This document shows, piece after piece, positions 31,958-40,245 of a stretch of DNA of 64,000 nucleotides; position 1 is the first letter of the stretch; each line of letters opens with the position of its first letter. The stretch spans positions 3,437,501 through 3,501,500 of the forward strand of contig NZ_CP011058.1 of assembly GCF_000961095.1 (NCBI RefSeq). Direction: 5' to 3'. The DNA is from Paenibacillus beijingensis (lineage in GTDB: Bacteria > Bacillota > Bacilli > Paenibacillales > Paenibacillaceae). Position numbers and translations under genes: made by a program. The notes beneath the pieces are model-generated. The model was given only the letters and a program-made list of their open reading frames with translations, was not told the DNA's origin and did not search any database.

Positions 31958-33214
31958 TTACACTTTGAAAATTTGGATCGTGCGCTGAAGCTGTGAAGCC
32001 ATTTGCTGCATCCGTTCCGTTTCTTCGACGACGGCATGTACCGAATGGATCTGCTCATTCATCGAGGCGGATACCTGCTCGGTTCCGGCAGCCGACTGCT
32101 CGGTGATGGCGGAAATATTTTGAATCGCTGCCGAGATGTTGCGGGCGTCGTCCAGCATCGAATCGCTTTGCTGGGCGAAAGCGTGAATTTCTTGGGTAAT
32201 CGAACGGGCATTTTCAGTAATTTCGTTAAAAATCTGCCCCGTTTCCTGGATCAGCTGAGTCTGCAAGTGTACGGCTTGTTCATTTACTTTAATGCTTTCA
32301 ATCGCTTGATTGATGCTTTTTTCAATAGAACTGACGAGGCTGAATACTTCTTTCGTCGCAGCTGTCGATTCCTCCGCCAGCTTGCGCACTTCCTGCGCCA
32401 CAACTGCAAAACCTTTGCCGTGCTCGCCGGCCCGCGCCGCTTCGATCGATGCGTTGAGGGACAGCAGGTTCGTTTGTTCCGCGATATCCGAGATCGTCTT
32501 CGTAATGGCGGAAATTCCGACCGCTTTACGCGAAAGCTCCTCAATCGTCTTCGAAACATGGGCCGTCGCTTCCGCGTTGCGGCGGGTGCCTTCAGACTGG
32601 CTGTCCATCGATTTGCGGCCTTTTTCCACCCATGCAAACGCGATTTCCGACCGTTCGTTCATCAGTTTGCTGGCCTCTACGTAACCGGTAACTTTCTCTT
32701 CGATCTCGCGTATGGACTCGGTCATCTCGCCGACATCGTTCGTGATTTCATTCGCGCCGGTGGCCAATTCGCCTGCAGAGGCGGCTACCTGTTCCATAAC
32801 CTGCTTCAATTCCCGGTTTTTCTCGAAAATACTGGAGCTTGTGTCGGTAACGGTGCGGCTGATCGTGGATGTATTCATTAAAATTTCGCGAAGCTTGTCG
32901 ATCATGCTGTTGAACGAATGGCCCAGTTCCCCAAGGGAAGATGCAGACGTATCAACACGCTGCGTGAAATCGCCTTTAGCGATCCGGAAAGCGACCGTTG
33001 TTATATCCTCAAGCGAGCTTGTCAGCGATTTGGCGATGACGGAAGTAAGAGGATAAGCGGCAATTGCGGAAACGGCCGCAGAGACGAGAACGGGCCAAAG
33101 CGCACCGCCTGCGAACAGACTTAGAAGAAGCGCCAAGATGGTAAACAACAAGATAAGCAAGTAACTGCCTGCTTGAATTTTGTTCCTTACCGATAAAGAA
33201 TGAAACCAGTGCAT
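31958..33214 (-). CDS. Methyl-accepting chemotaxis protein without extracellular sensor domain
   Basis: 418 residues. Two spans lie almost back to back (about 15-33 and 37-57), leaving only a few residues outside. A HAMP domain follows (about 58-112), then a full signalling domain with the conserved hairpin tip (EQTNLLSLNASIEAARAGEHGKGFAVVAQEVRKLA, split here as QTNLLSLNA, SIEAARAGEHG, FAVVAQEVRKLAEES). Because there is no external ligand domain, it may sense through the membrane or internally. GGAGAG precedes ATG 33214. No che genes are nearby, so it is an orphan receptor in this window. Confidence 0.93.
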   Translation of the reverse strand: MHWFHSLSVRNKIQAGSYLLILLFTILALLLSLFAGGALWPVLVSAAVSAIAAYPLTSVIAKSLTSSLEDITTVAFRIAKGDFTQRVDTSASSLGELGHSFNSMIDKLREILMNTSTISRTVTDTSSSIFEKNRELKQVMEQVAASAGELATGANEITNDVGEMTESIREIEEKVTGYVEASKLMNERSEIAFAWVEKGRKSMDSQSEGTRRNAEATAHVSKTIEELSRKAVGISAITKTISDIAEQTNLLSLNASIEAARAGEHGKGFAVVAQEVRKLAEESTAATKEVFSLVSSIEKSINQAIESIKVNEQAVHLQTQLIQETGQIFNEITENARSITQEIHAFAQQSDSMLDDARNISAAIQNISAITEQSAAGTEQVSASMNEQIHSVHAVVEETERMQQMASQLQRTIQIFKV

Positions 33215-33504
33215 TAAATCTCTCCTCTGCTGTAATGGTGGATTTTGCCGGGTCGAATGTCGGTTTGATTGCGGGTTAAAGCCAAGTTATGTAGGACTTT
33301 CGAAATATCCATATTATAGCATTGTTGCAGAAACGGGTCTATAGATGGTAAATAAAATGGCGATAAATCGCAAATAATCGCGTAAAAAGACTGAAAATGA
33401 CGAAATATTACAAAAATTCATTGAACAATTTCCAGTTGTGCCCTATAATGTGACTTGGGAACTATATTACAGGGCCAACGCCCTAGTTGATAGGGGGGTA
33501 ATTC

Positions 33505-33930
33505 ATGGATATGGGTGCAATGCCGCTTGCGAGACAGGTGGATTTTGTTTTCCGCCAGCTCGAAGAAGAGTTGACTAACGCAACAGCCGGGACGGTGCTC
33601 ATACATATTCGCAATAATACCGTCGGCAAATTCGGAGTCCGTCATAACCCGATTGAATGGAAAGACGGACGGTTCGACTCATCGTCGAAGGGCATGACTC
33701 CTGCGCAAGTGCAAGCGTTCCGCACAATGGCTGTGGACGCGCTGAAATTCAAGAGCGGCTGGACTCACGGCGAAATTTTGTTTGATTTTTCCGTCCGTCA
33801 AAGTACAGCCGGCTCTTGGTCGGCAAGCATCCTGTTTGAATCGAATTACAACATGGCAAGTTCTCATTTTCGCTATCAGCCGAAGCATCCGATGTCCAGA
33901 GAAAGGAAGGAACAGGATGGATTTGGTTAA
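33505..33930 (+). CDS. Conserved-looking protein of unknown function
   Basis: 141 residues with mixed alpha/beta character: an N-terminal helix (LARQVDFVFRQLEEEL), a strand TVLIHIRNNTVGKFGVRHNPI, another helix (TPAQVQAFRTMAVDALKF) and two strands (GEILFDFSVRQ, WSASILFESN), then a basic tail. TAGGGGGG lies 9 bases before ATG 33505. I do not recognise the family. It stands alone between the chemoreceptor promoter region and a terminator at 33997. Confidence 0.75.
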   Translation: MDMGAMPLARQVDFVFRQLEEELTNATAGTVLIHIRNNTVGKFGVRHNPIEWKDGRFDSSSKGMTPAQVQAFRTMAVDALKFKSGWTHGEILFDFSVRQSTAGSWSASILFESNYNMASSHFRYQPKHPMSRERKEQDGFG

Positions 33931-33996
33931 CGGATAGCGGCAAAATGCACTAGAGCGACCGCCGGCAAGCGGCAGCTTACCTTAAAGAACATACAC

Positions 33997-34029
33997 AAAC
34001 GGCCGCCCATTCTCGCAGGGCGGCCGTTT
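33997..34029. terminator. Terminator between convergent genes
   Basis: AAACGGCCGCCC (33997-34008) pairs with GGGCGGCCGTTT (34018-34029). A short T/A flank on either side allows use in both directions. Confidence 0.85.
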
Positions 34030-34073
34030 GCTGTCGCTTAAGGCGGTGAAGCCGCCGGATTGCTTTCTCTAAA

Positions 34074-34406
34074 CTAAGGAAATAACAGCCATAGGGCAGG
34101 AGGGATAAGGAACAGCGCATAGACCGCGAGCTGCAAAGGACCGAGCCGGGAAGGGATGTGATCGTGGCCGCAGCCGCAGTCCGGTGCTCCGTGTCCAAGC
34201 CGGATTTGTACAGCTGCAAAAGCCTCGTACACGGATGCGGCGCCGAGCGTCAAAGCCGCAAGCTTGACCCAGATGACGTTGTAGCCTTCAATATACGAGT
34301 CGAGCCTTCCCGTATGGGCCAGCAGAGCGATGCCGGCGCTGTACAGGAACAGAGTGAGGGCACGCAAGCTGTGATGGATTAACGTGACGCGCCGGGCGGC
34401 AGACAT
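34074..34406 (-). CDS. Small membrane protein resembling N-terminal part of DUF1980/YcgQ
   Basis: 110 residues, four likely spans: LRALTLFLYSAGIALLAHTG, VKLAALTLGAASVYEAFAAV, a CGCGHDH metal-like motif (about 77-83), and LAVYALFLIPPALWLLFP. In Bacillus, YcgQ (TIGR03943, about 285 residues) is encoded next to the YcgR permease and has a C-terminal external domain; here only the membrane part exists and a terminator follows, so the protein is short. It is 45 bases downstream of the permease gene and likely its partner. The CGCGHDH loop may bind metal. Function is inferred from pairing only. Confidence 0.72.
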   Translation of the reverse strand: MSAARRVTLIHHSLRALTLFLYSAGIALLAHTGRLDSYIEGYNVIWVKLAALTLGAASVYEAFAAVQIRLGHGAPDCGCGHDHIPSRLGPLQLAVYALFLIPPALWLLFP

Positions 34407-34451
34407 CGGCAGTCCTCCTCGCCTTGATTTTATTTACCGGCAATCAAACGA

Positions 34452-35525
34452 TTATCGGAAAAATAGGGTTTCCGCCAGCCAGGAACCGGCGAGTACGAAC
34501 ACTCCTGTCAGAGCGATCAGTCCCAGCACAATGCGGGCGCGGAAGACCGAATAAAGCATCAGCGCGCTCTTCATATCCATCATCGGACCGAATACGAGAA
34601 ATGCGAGCAGCGCCCCTTTGTCAAAAATATCTTGAAAGGAGGCGGCAACAAACGCATCCGACGTGGAGCAGAGCGAAAGCAGAAAAGCGAGCCCCATCAT
34701 AAACAAATGGGTGAACAGCGAATGAGCCGACAATTGTTCGAGCAGATTCCGCTCCACTCCCGTTTGCACGAATGCCGCCAGAGCGGCGCCGATAATGAGA
34801 TATTTGCCCATATCGAAAAACTCGTCCGAAGCGTGGGAGATCACCGAAGCGATGCGGCCCCGGAGCGTTGCCGGGTGATCATGATCGTGATGGTCGTGAT
34901 CATAACGATGGCTGTGACCATGGTCATGATGGTCATGATCGTGATGATGGCTGTGATCATGGTGATGATGGCGGCTGTCGTCGTAAGGGTGATTCCTCAG
35001 CGGATCATGCCGGATCGTCCGGTAAAGGACAATGCCGGCGGCGATCGATACGGCAAAAGCGAGACCGATCCGGGTGTATGCCATCGCGGGCAGTGAGCGG
35101 AAAGCGGTGTACGTGGAATAGTACACGACCGGGTTGATGATCGGACCTGCGATTATGTACACCATTCCGATATAAGCAGGCATCCCCTTCCGGATCAGCC
35201 GGCGCACGACGGGAACCATACCGCATTCGCATATTGGAAAAAGCAGTCCGAGCAAGCTCCCGAACAGGATGGCGGCGGCAGGATGGCGCGGGGTAAGCCT
35301 GCGAATTTGCCGGTCGGTCACGAATACTTGCAAAAGGGCTGAAAATAGAACGCCAAGCAGCACGAAAGGAACGGCTTCCAAAATAATGCCGGCGAACGCC
35401 GTCTTGAACGCGTTCAGCCCGTCGGGGGCCAGGTGCAGATCGCGGCGGGCGATAAGCAGTGCCGCCGCAGCAGCGCCGGCAGCGGCCAGCGCTGTTATTG
35501 GCGTGCGAATCCGGGATGGTACCAT
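34452..35525 (-). CDS. ArsP/DUF318-type permease with His-rich cytoplasmic loop (YcgR-like)
   Basis: 357 residues, about eight spans in two bundles of four, the PF03773 layout. Family markers are GVLFSALLQVFV, PICECGMVPVVRRLIRKGMP, IAGPIINPVV and SLCSTSDAFVAASF. Between the bundles (about 175-215) is a loop with more than twenty His and many Asp, in HDH/DHDH steps, typical of metal transporters such as ZIP or CDF proteins. Relatives export organoarsenicals or are metal/stress linked; here a divalent metal such as zinc is a reasonable guess. No Zur or CueR box was seen upstream. It is co-directional with the small DUF1980-like gene. Confidence 0.85.
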   Translation of the reverse strand: MVPSRIRTPITALAAAGAAAAALLIARRDLHLAPDGLNAFKTAFAGIILEAVPFVLLGVLFSALLQVFVTDRQIRRLTPRHPAAAILFGSLLGLLFPICECGMVPVVRRLIRKGMPAYIGMVYIIAGPIINPVVYYSTYTAFRSLPAMAYTRIGLAFAVSIAAGIVLYRTIRHDPLRNHPYDDSRHHHHDHSHHHDHDHHDHGHSHRYDHDHHDHDHPATLRGRIASVISHASDEFFDMGKYLIIGAALAAFVQTGVERNLLEQLSAHSLFTHLFMMGLAFLLSLCSTSDAFVAASFQDIFDKGALLAFLVFGPMMDMKSALMLYSVFRARIVLGLIALTGVFVLAGSWLAETLFFR

Positions 35526-35620
35526 TGGGCATCCTCTCTTTTTTTTACATCATTGGACAGCTTCAAATCATCGGTCGTTCCAGTGTATGCCTCCCATGGA
35601 TGATTTAGGACAGCCCTGCC

Positions 35621-35648
35621 TTGACTTTTTGCGGGCGGGAGTTATAAT
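35621..35648 (+). promoter_or_regulatory. Sigma-A promoter of the trpS T-box leader
   Basis: TTGACT (35621-35626), a 16-base spacer and a perfect TATAAT (35643-35648). Transcription would begin near 35655, right at the start of the T-box leader. Confidence 0.88.
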
Positions 35649-35654
35649 CGTTGT

Positions 35655-36016
35655 AAATGGCGATGACAGGAAGAAGTAAGCACGGGAGCATGATCCTCCA
35701 GAGAGCCGGTGACAGCTGAGAGCCGGCGGATCGCCCGCGGCCGAAATGGGTCCTGGAGCCGGGAGCGGAACTGCTGCGGCTGCTGTCCTTAAGCGGACGG
35801 CGGAGCGGATGACGGCTCGGAAGCAGCAACCTTCCGACCGGATATTCGCGGAACTATGCCCCGCGCGGGTTGCTTTCCGGAATGTTCCACGTTACGGAAC
35901 GATAAGGTTTGAACTTGCCCGGCATGAACGTGTCCCCAAGATGCGGCAATGAGGCGGTTCGAACGAATTAGGGTGGCACCACGGTCTCTCGTCCCTTGCG
36001 GCGGGGGCCTTTTTTG
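35655..36016 (+). promoter_or_regulatory. T-box riboswitch (tryptophan specific) with terminator
   Basis: The leader starts with AAATGGCGATGACAGGAAG and AGTA, has the stem I core (GAGAGCCGGTGACAGCTGAGAG), a specifier loop in CGAAATGGGTCCTGGAG, and the T-box sequence AGGGTGGCACCACGG at 35970-35984. The specifier triplet TGG (35746-35748) codes for Trp. A terminator hairpin with TTTTTT ends near 36015. Uncharged tRNA-Trp would pair with the T-box bulge and favour antitermination, raising trpS expression when tryptophan is scarce. The identity agrees with the downstream gene. Confidence 0.93.
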
Positions 36017-36057
36017 CGTTTCAATACGAACCTATTAAAGAAAAGGGTGGATGGAAG

Positions 36058-37044
36058 ATGAAAAGGGTGCTGTCGGGCATTCAACCGAGCGGTCAGCTGA
36101 CGCTTGGCAACTATATCGGAGCGCTGCAAAATTTTGTGAAACTGCAGCATACGCACGAATGTTATTTTATGGTAGTGGATCTGCACGCCATTACAGTGCC
36201 GCAGGAGCCTGCGGCGCTGCGCGAGCAGAGCGAGTCGGTGGCCGCGCTCTTTGTCGCTGCCGGCATCGATCCGGACAAAGCGGCCGTATATATGCAATCC
36301 CATGTTCCCTCGCATGCGGAGCTGGGATGGCTGCTGACGACGCTCACGTATATGGGCGAGCTCGAGCGGATGACGCAGTTTAAGGATAAGTCGGAGGGCA
36401 AGGAGTCCGTCGGAGCGGGTCTGTTCGTTTATCCGGCACTGATGGCGGCAGATATTCTCATTTATAACTCCGATCTGATCCCGGTAGGAGAGGACCAGAA
36501 GCAGCACCTGGAGCTGACGCGCGATCTGGCGCAGCGCTTCAACTCCCGCTACGGCGATTTCTTCACCATTCCGGAGCCGTATATTCCGAAGGTCGGGGCG
36601 CGCATTATGTCGCTCGACGACGCGAGCAAAAAAATGAGCAAGAGCAACCCGAACCCTGGCAGCTATATTGCGCTGCTCGATTCGCCGGATGTGATCCGCA
36701 AAAAAATAAGCCGGGCGACAACCGATTCCGGAAGGGAAGTCGTTTACGATCCGGCAAACAAGCCGGAAGTGAGCAACCTGATGGGTATTTACGCGCAGGT
36801 GTCCGGACTCTCGCTGCAGGAAGTACAGGACCGTTACGAGGGTCAGGGATACGGAGCGTTCAAAAAAGAGCTGGCCGAGCAGATCGTTGCGGCTCTCGAG
36901 CCGCTTCAGGCGCGCTACAACGAAATCCGCAGCTCCGGAGCGGTTCACGATATTTTGAAGCAGGGTGCGGACAAAGCCGCCGCTGTCGCGGACCGGACGC
37001 TGGCCGAAGTGAAGCGGCGCATGGGGTTCCTTCCGCCCCGCTAG
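36058..37044 (+). CDS. trpS: Tryptophan-tRNA ligase
   Basis: 328 residues, the normal size for bacterial TrpRS. Class I signature regions are GIQPSGQLTLGNYIG (the HIGH-like GNYI) and KKMSKSNPNPG (KMSKS). VVDLHAITVPQEP and PVGEDQKQHLELTRD line the ATP/Trp pocket. It charges tRNA-Trp in the cytoplasm. AAAGGGTGGATGGAAG precedes the ATG. The T-box leader controls it. No co-transcribed gene follows before the convergent DUF5325-like gene. Confidence 0.97.
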   Translation: MKRVLSGIQPSGQLTLGNYIGALQNFVKLQHTHECYFMVVDLHAITVPQEPAALREQSESVAALFVAAGIDPDKAAVYMQSHVPSHAELGWLLTTLTYMGELERMTQFKDKSEGKESVGAGLFVYPALMAADILIYNSDLIPVGEDQKQHLELTRDLAQRFNSRYGDFFTIPEPYIPKVGARIMSLDDASKKMSKSNPNPGSYIALLDSPDVIRKKISRATTDSGREVVYDPANKPEVSNLMGIYAQVSGLSLQEVQDRYEGQGYGAFKKELAEQIVAALEPLQARYNEIRSSGAVHDILKQGADKAAAVADRTLAEVKRRMGFLPPR

Positions 37045-37101
37045 GGTGCCGTTTGACAGCCGGCCGCCGCATTTCAAGCTTCGCGGCCATAGGCCGCCGC
37101 T

Positions 37102-37269
37102 TTATTTACGGCGCAGCCGGGATTTGATCATAAAGCCGAAGCCGATGAACATGAACGTGAACAAGGTCATACCGATCGCAGGCCAGGCGCCGAAGCTGAT
37201 CGATATGGCGGTAGCCGTCATAAGCAGCGTCGATATGACGGCATAAACAAGGGCAAAAGGCTTGGACAT
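37102..37269 (-). CDS. Small two-span membrane protein (DUF5325/YlaF-like)
   Basis: 55 residues: MSKPFALVYAVISTLLMTAT forms the first span and GMTLFTFMFIGFGFMIKSR the second, with a short loop containing FGAWPAI and a basic end (KSRLRRK). AGGAGG is well spaced before ATG 37269. Size and layout match DUF5325 (YlaF of Bacillus), which has no known function. The assignment rests on layout more than on diagnostic residues. Confidence 0.7.
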   Translation of the reverse strand: MSKPFALVYAVISTLLMTATAISISFGAWPAIGMTLFTFMFIGFGFMIKSRLRRK

Positions 37270-37319
37270 AGCGAAATTACCTCCTGAATAAAAAAATGAT
37301 GATATTTTCAAAACGGGTA

Positions 37320-37348
37320 GAATAGAACTTCTTAAACGGAGCATAATA
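37320..37348 (+). promoter_or_regulatory. Sigma-G (forespore) promoter of the SASP gene
   Basis: GAATA (37320-37324), 17-base spacer, CATAATA (37342-37348). These match the forespore sigma consensus (GHATR and CATXHTA) exactly. Start of transcription would be near 37355, about 45 bases before the SASP start codon. Confidence 0.82.
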
Positions 37349-37401
37349 AGCTTGCAAGCTTGCAACACATCACAGTGCATACATCGAAAGGAGAAATTCC
37401 T

Positions 37402-37626
37402 ATGGCAGGCGGATCCCGTAGCAGCAACACTTTGGTAGTACCTGGTGCAAAGCAGGCTTTGGAACAATTGAAATTTGAAGCCGCGCAAGAACTGGGCGTA
37501 CAAATTCCAGCTGACGGTTATTATGGCAACGTTGCAACTCGTGATGCAGGCTCCCTCGGAGGATATATCACGAAACGTCTGGTGCAAATTGCCGAACAAC
37601 AACTGTCCGGCGGTCAGTTCCGTTAA
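37402..37626 (+). CDS. Small acid-soluble spore protein, alpha/beta type
   Basis: 74 residues. It has the SASP core: KQALEQLKFEAAQELGV with the GPR protease site (E-x-A around KFEAAQELG), and the second conserved block YGNVATRDAGSLGGYITKRLVQIAEQQL. SASPs coat spore DNA and protect it from UV and heat; they are degraded at germination. AAAGGAG precedes ATG 37402. It has its own sigma-G promoter and terminator, the usual single-gene arrangement. Confidence 0.96.
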   Translation: MAGGSRSSNTLVVPGAKQALEQLKFEAAQELGVQIPADGYYGNVATRDAGSLGGYITKRLVQIAEQQLSGGQFR

Positions 37627-37649
37627 TCGTAACGAAATACAAAGAAGAA

Positions 37650-37674
37650 GCTCAAGGGAAACCTTGGGCTTTTT
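37650..37674 (+). terminator. SASP gene terminator
   Basis: GCTCAAGG-GAAA-CCTTGGGC hairpin (37650-37669) followed by TTTTT, 24 bases after the stop. Confidence 0.85.
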
Positions 37675-37700
37675 CTATGATGTTCGACCCGCTTGAATCA

Positions 37701-37735
37701 AAATGGCGCCCCTTCCATTGTGACGGAAGGGGCGC
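37701..37735 (-). terminator. Terminator of the YfhP-like gene
   Basis: GCGCCCCTTCC (37706-37716) pairs with GGAAGGGGCGC (37725-37735); on the minus strand the stem is followed by CATTTTG, just after the stop at 37743. Confidence 0.75.
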
Positions 37736-37742
37736 TTCGCGG

Positions 37743-38726
37743 TCAATACGTATTCATCCGCAGCCGCTTTTGCAGTCGTTCATCGCTCAGCCAGCCGACG
37801 TAGGAGCCGAGCGTCTTATAGTCGGAATCCATCACCAGAACGCCCACCATCGGATACTGCTTGCGGCGGCGGTATCTGACATCCGCCCACCGAACTTCAT
37901 AACCCCAGGAATGCTCCAGCACCTCCGCGCTGGCGTATGAGGTGAAATGAAGAAAGGCTTGAATCGAGACGTCGCGCTTTGAAATTTCGACGGCGGGATG
38001 ATCGGAGCAGCTGGCGAAATCGGCCCACTTCAACTTGCCGCCCCGGAAATCGCCGACACGGAAGCTGCCGTCCTTCATCCGTTTCACGACATTCCAGTCA
38101 AACAGCGATACGGTCGGAATGAGAAGATACTCTTCGCCGTCCGCCGCTTCCGCGTCGGCCTTGAGCAAGGCGGCTGACTGCCGTCTATGCTCGAATGTCC
38201 GCCACACATAATAGAGAGCGGTAAAACCGTACAATACCGGGAATATGATGCGCGGATCGGCAAAGTCGAACGCCCACAGCAGCAGCGCCATCACATGGGT
38301 TGTAAAAATGACGGGATCGAAAATGTGGATGATGTTCCAAGCAATCCACTGCTGCGAGAACGGGCGCGCCGCCTGAGTCCCGTACGTATTGAACAGATCG
38401 GAGAAGATATGCACCAAGACCGCGAGCAGCACCCAGCCGCCGACATGCAGCCACGGCAATCCGCGAAATCCGATTTGCAGCGCTGCCGTAATAAGCACCG
38501 TCCAAATGACGATTGCCGGAAGCGAGTGCGTAATTCCTCTATGGTTGCGGATATAAGCGGCATTGCTTTTCAGCCGCAGGAAACTGTCGAAATCAGGTGC
38601 CTGCGAACCGACAACGGTCCCGATTAAAACAGCCGAAAAAACGACCGGACTGTTATAAACGACAGGGTCGACTGTTGCGAGGCCGGCGAGACCGAGACCG
38701 ACGACAAAATGTGTTCCGGAATCCAT
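37743..38726 (-). CDS. Membrane-bound metal-dependent hydrolase (DUF457, YfhP-like)
   Basis: 327 residues. DSGTHFVVGLGLAGLA at the start, APDFDSF and NHRGITHSLP (the HRG-x-THS metal motif of DUF457/YdjM proteins), VHIFSDLFNTYGTQAARPFS, four to five spans, then a soluble C-terminal domain of about 130 residues. B. subtilis YfhP has the same build and is described as a metal-dependent hydrolase-like regulator. GGGAGG lies 10 bases before ATG 38726; an ATG at 38735 is too close to the RBS. Substrate unknown. Confidence 0.85.
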   Translation of the reverse strand: MDSGTHFVVGLGLAGLATVDPVVYNSPVVFSAVLIGTVVGSQAPDFDSFLRLKSNAAYIRNHRGITHSLPAIVIWTVLITAALQIGFRGLPWLHVGGWVLLAVLVHIFSDLFNTYGTQAARPFSQQWIAWNIIHIFDPVIFTTHVMALLLWAFDFADPRIIFPVLYGFTALYYVWRTFEHRRQSAALLKADAEAADGEEYLLIPTVSLFDWNVVKRMKDGSFRVGDFRGGKLKWADFASCSDHPAVEISKRDVSIQAFLHFTSYASAEVLEHSWGYEVRWADVRYRRRKQYPMVGVLVMDSDYKTLGSYVGWLSDERLQKRLRMNTY

Positions 38727-38820
38727 TAGGGGCATGCCTCCCGAATTAAAGATACTGGCGCTTCAAATTAGTATTTCCTTTCCTGCCGTCTTGTATGTCG
38801 GGACAAAAGCTGCGGGTCGC

Positions 38821-38850
38821 AAAAAAAAGAACGCTCCGGCGAGCGTTCTT
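38821..38850 (-). terminator. gerQ terminator
   Basis: On the minus strand AAGAACGCTC-GCCG-GAGCGTTCTT is followed by a run of T (A-run 38821-38828 on plus). Confidence 0.88.
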
Positions 38851-38861
38851 CGGATCATTGT

Positions 38862-39458
38862 TTAACGACCGGCAGTGCCGATGGTGGCTGTCGCAGTCGA
38901 GGCCGGAGTCGATGCCGGCGTCGCAGACGTCGAAACCGGTGTGAGGTTGCTGACGACCGAGCCTTGGAACGGATATTGATAAGCGATCGGTCCTTCGAAG
39001 GTGACGTAATCCAGGTTCAGCGTCAACAGCAAAAACCGCATGCCGGTCGTCGGATCGCTGATAATGATATGATCGCGTCCGGCCGCTTCGATGATGCCGC
39101 GAAAAATTTTGGCGTTCCATTCGCGGTTATTTTCATACGTCATATAAAAAGTCGCCATTTTGCCGCGGTTTAATCGAAGTATGTTTTCCACATAAGATTC
39201 TTCGACGGCGGGCAATGTATTAATGGTCCCTCCGGAAGGAGTGACGATAGCACCGGATGGAACCGCAGGCGGCATGCCGGTCGCCGCCCCTTGTACGGAT
39301 GTCGGATAAGGCATTTGATTCGCGAGCGGCGAAACCGGATAAGGCACCTGCATGGAAGGGCCGATATTAGGACGGAAATTGCCGCCGTACCCAAACCCTG
39401 CATCAAAACCGGTGCTAGCAGGACTGACCGAAGTTGGATAACCGTAACCGTATGACAT
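38862..39458 (-). CDS. gerQ: Spore coat protein GerQ
   Basis: 198 residues. The conserved GerQ core is at about 88-155: ESYVENILRLNRGKMATFYMTYE, EWNAKIFRGIIEAAGRDHIIISD, MRFLLLTLNLDYVTFE. GerQ is needed for correct placement of the cortex hydrolase CwlJ in the coat, and in B. subtilis it is cross-linked by transglutaminase. The N-terminal 80 residues are Gly/Tyr/Pro-rich with no lysine, and the last 30 residues form a Ser/Thr/Ala-rich tail that is unusual for the family. cwlJ is the next gene upstream on the same strand, 103 bases away. Confidence 0.93.
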   Translation of the reverse strand: MSYGYGYPTSVSPASTGFDAGFGYGGNFRPNIGPSMQVPYPVSPLANQMPYPTSVQGAATGMPPAVPSGAIVTPSGGTINTLPAVEESYVENILRLNRGKMATFYMTYENNREWNAKIFRGIIEAAGRDHIIISDPTTGMRFLLLTLNLDYVTFEGPIAYQYPFQGSVVSNLTPVSTSATPASTPASTATATIGTAGR

Positions 39459-39561
39459 GAATAAAATCCCCGCTTTCATATGATGATGGAATCGGCCGTA
39501 AAGCTTAGATTCCGTGTTTCTTCTTATTTAAAAGCATCATGATGCATGTAAGTATCCGTCC

Positions 39562-39984
39562 TCAGTATACTTTCGGGCAATTTGCCGCCGATGGCGCAAA
39601 GAAGCAGTGCGCTTTAAACCGTCCGGTATTGGCTTGATTGTACCAGGTGGAAGGACAGTTGCCCGCCGGCTTGAAAAACCAGAGCGCGTTGGATGCGGGA
39701 TGCTGCCGCTCGCCGTTGATGACGCGCTGGGCCAGCTTGATTTCGCTGGAGCGGGCTTTCTGATAAAAGTAACTTTTTTGAACCGCTTCGTAACCGCCCG
39801 GACTTTGGTACACCATATCGGGGACGGACCGGATGTTGCGGAAATCAAGACAGTTGCTCCGGATGCGGTTAACGCCGACATTGCCGACCATCAGCATGCC
39901 AAGCTCGCCCTCACCTTCGGCTTCGGCCCGGAGCAGCCGGGCAAGCAGCTGAACATCCGAGGAATTCGCTTTGATAACGGCCAT
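39562..39984 (-). CDS. cwlJ: Spore cortex-lytic enzyme CwlJ
   Basis: 140 residues, all of it a SleB/CwlJ hydrolase_2 domain: DVQLLARLLRAEAEGEGELGMLMVGNVGVNRI, FRNIRSVPDMVYQ, YFYQKARSSE, GERQHPASNALWFFKPAGNCPSTWYNQ and HCFFAPSAANCP (given in pieces). The catalytic Glu lies in RAEAEGEG. CwlJ degrades the cortex during germination and needs GerQ. No signal peptide, as expected for a mother-cell protein. ATG 39984 fits family N-termini (MAVIKA); AAAGGAG is 13 bases upstream, a long spacing. Confidence 0.94.
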   Translation of the reverse strand: MAVIKANSSDVQLLARLLRAEAEGEGELGMLMVGNVGVNRIRSNCLDFRNIRSVPDMVYQSPGGYEAVQKSYFYQKARSSEIKLAQRVINGERQHPASNALWFFKPAGNCPSTWYNQANTGRFKAHCFFAPSAANCPKVY

Positions 39985-40198
39985 AGAATTCGTATCGCTC
40001 CTTTCGTGAAACGTGACGTGCTGCACCAGCCCGACTGGGCTTTTGACTACATCCTTAATCTATGCCTAAGATCACATTTGGTTCCTCAATTCGTCAAATT
40101 ATCGCCATTTGTATTCGTCAAATTATTGAACATGTCCGCATCTCGTTGTCAGCGCGTTTTTTTTCCGGTATCATTAGAGCGTTCATAAACTGAAGCTA

Positions 40199-40227
40199 TT
40201 AGCGCCTTCGCGCTTTGCCGCTATAAT
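40199..40227 (+). promoter_or_regulatory. Probable sigma-A promoter of ctaB
   Basis: A perfect TATAAT (40222-40227) 19 bases before the GTG start, with a weak TTAGCG at 17-base spacing. The transcript leader would be very short. Confidence 0.5.
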
Positions 40228-40245
40228 AAACAGGAGGCTCACGCT

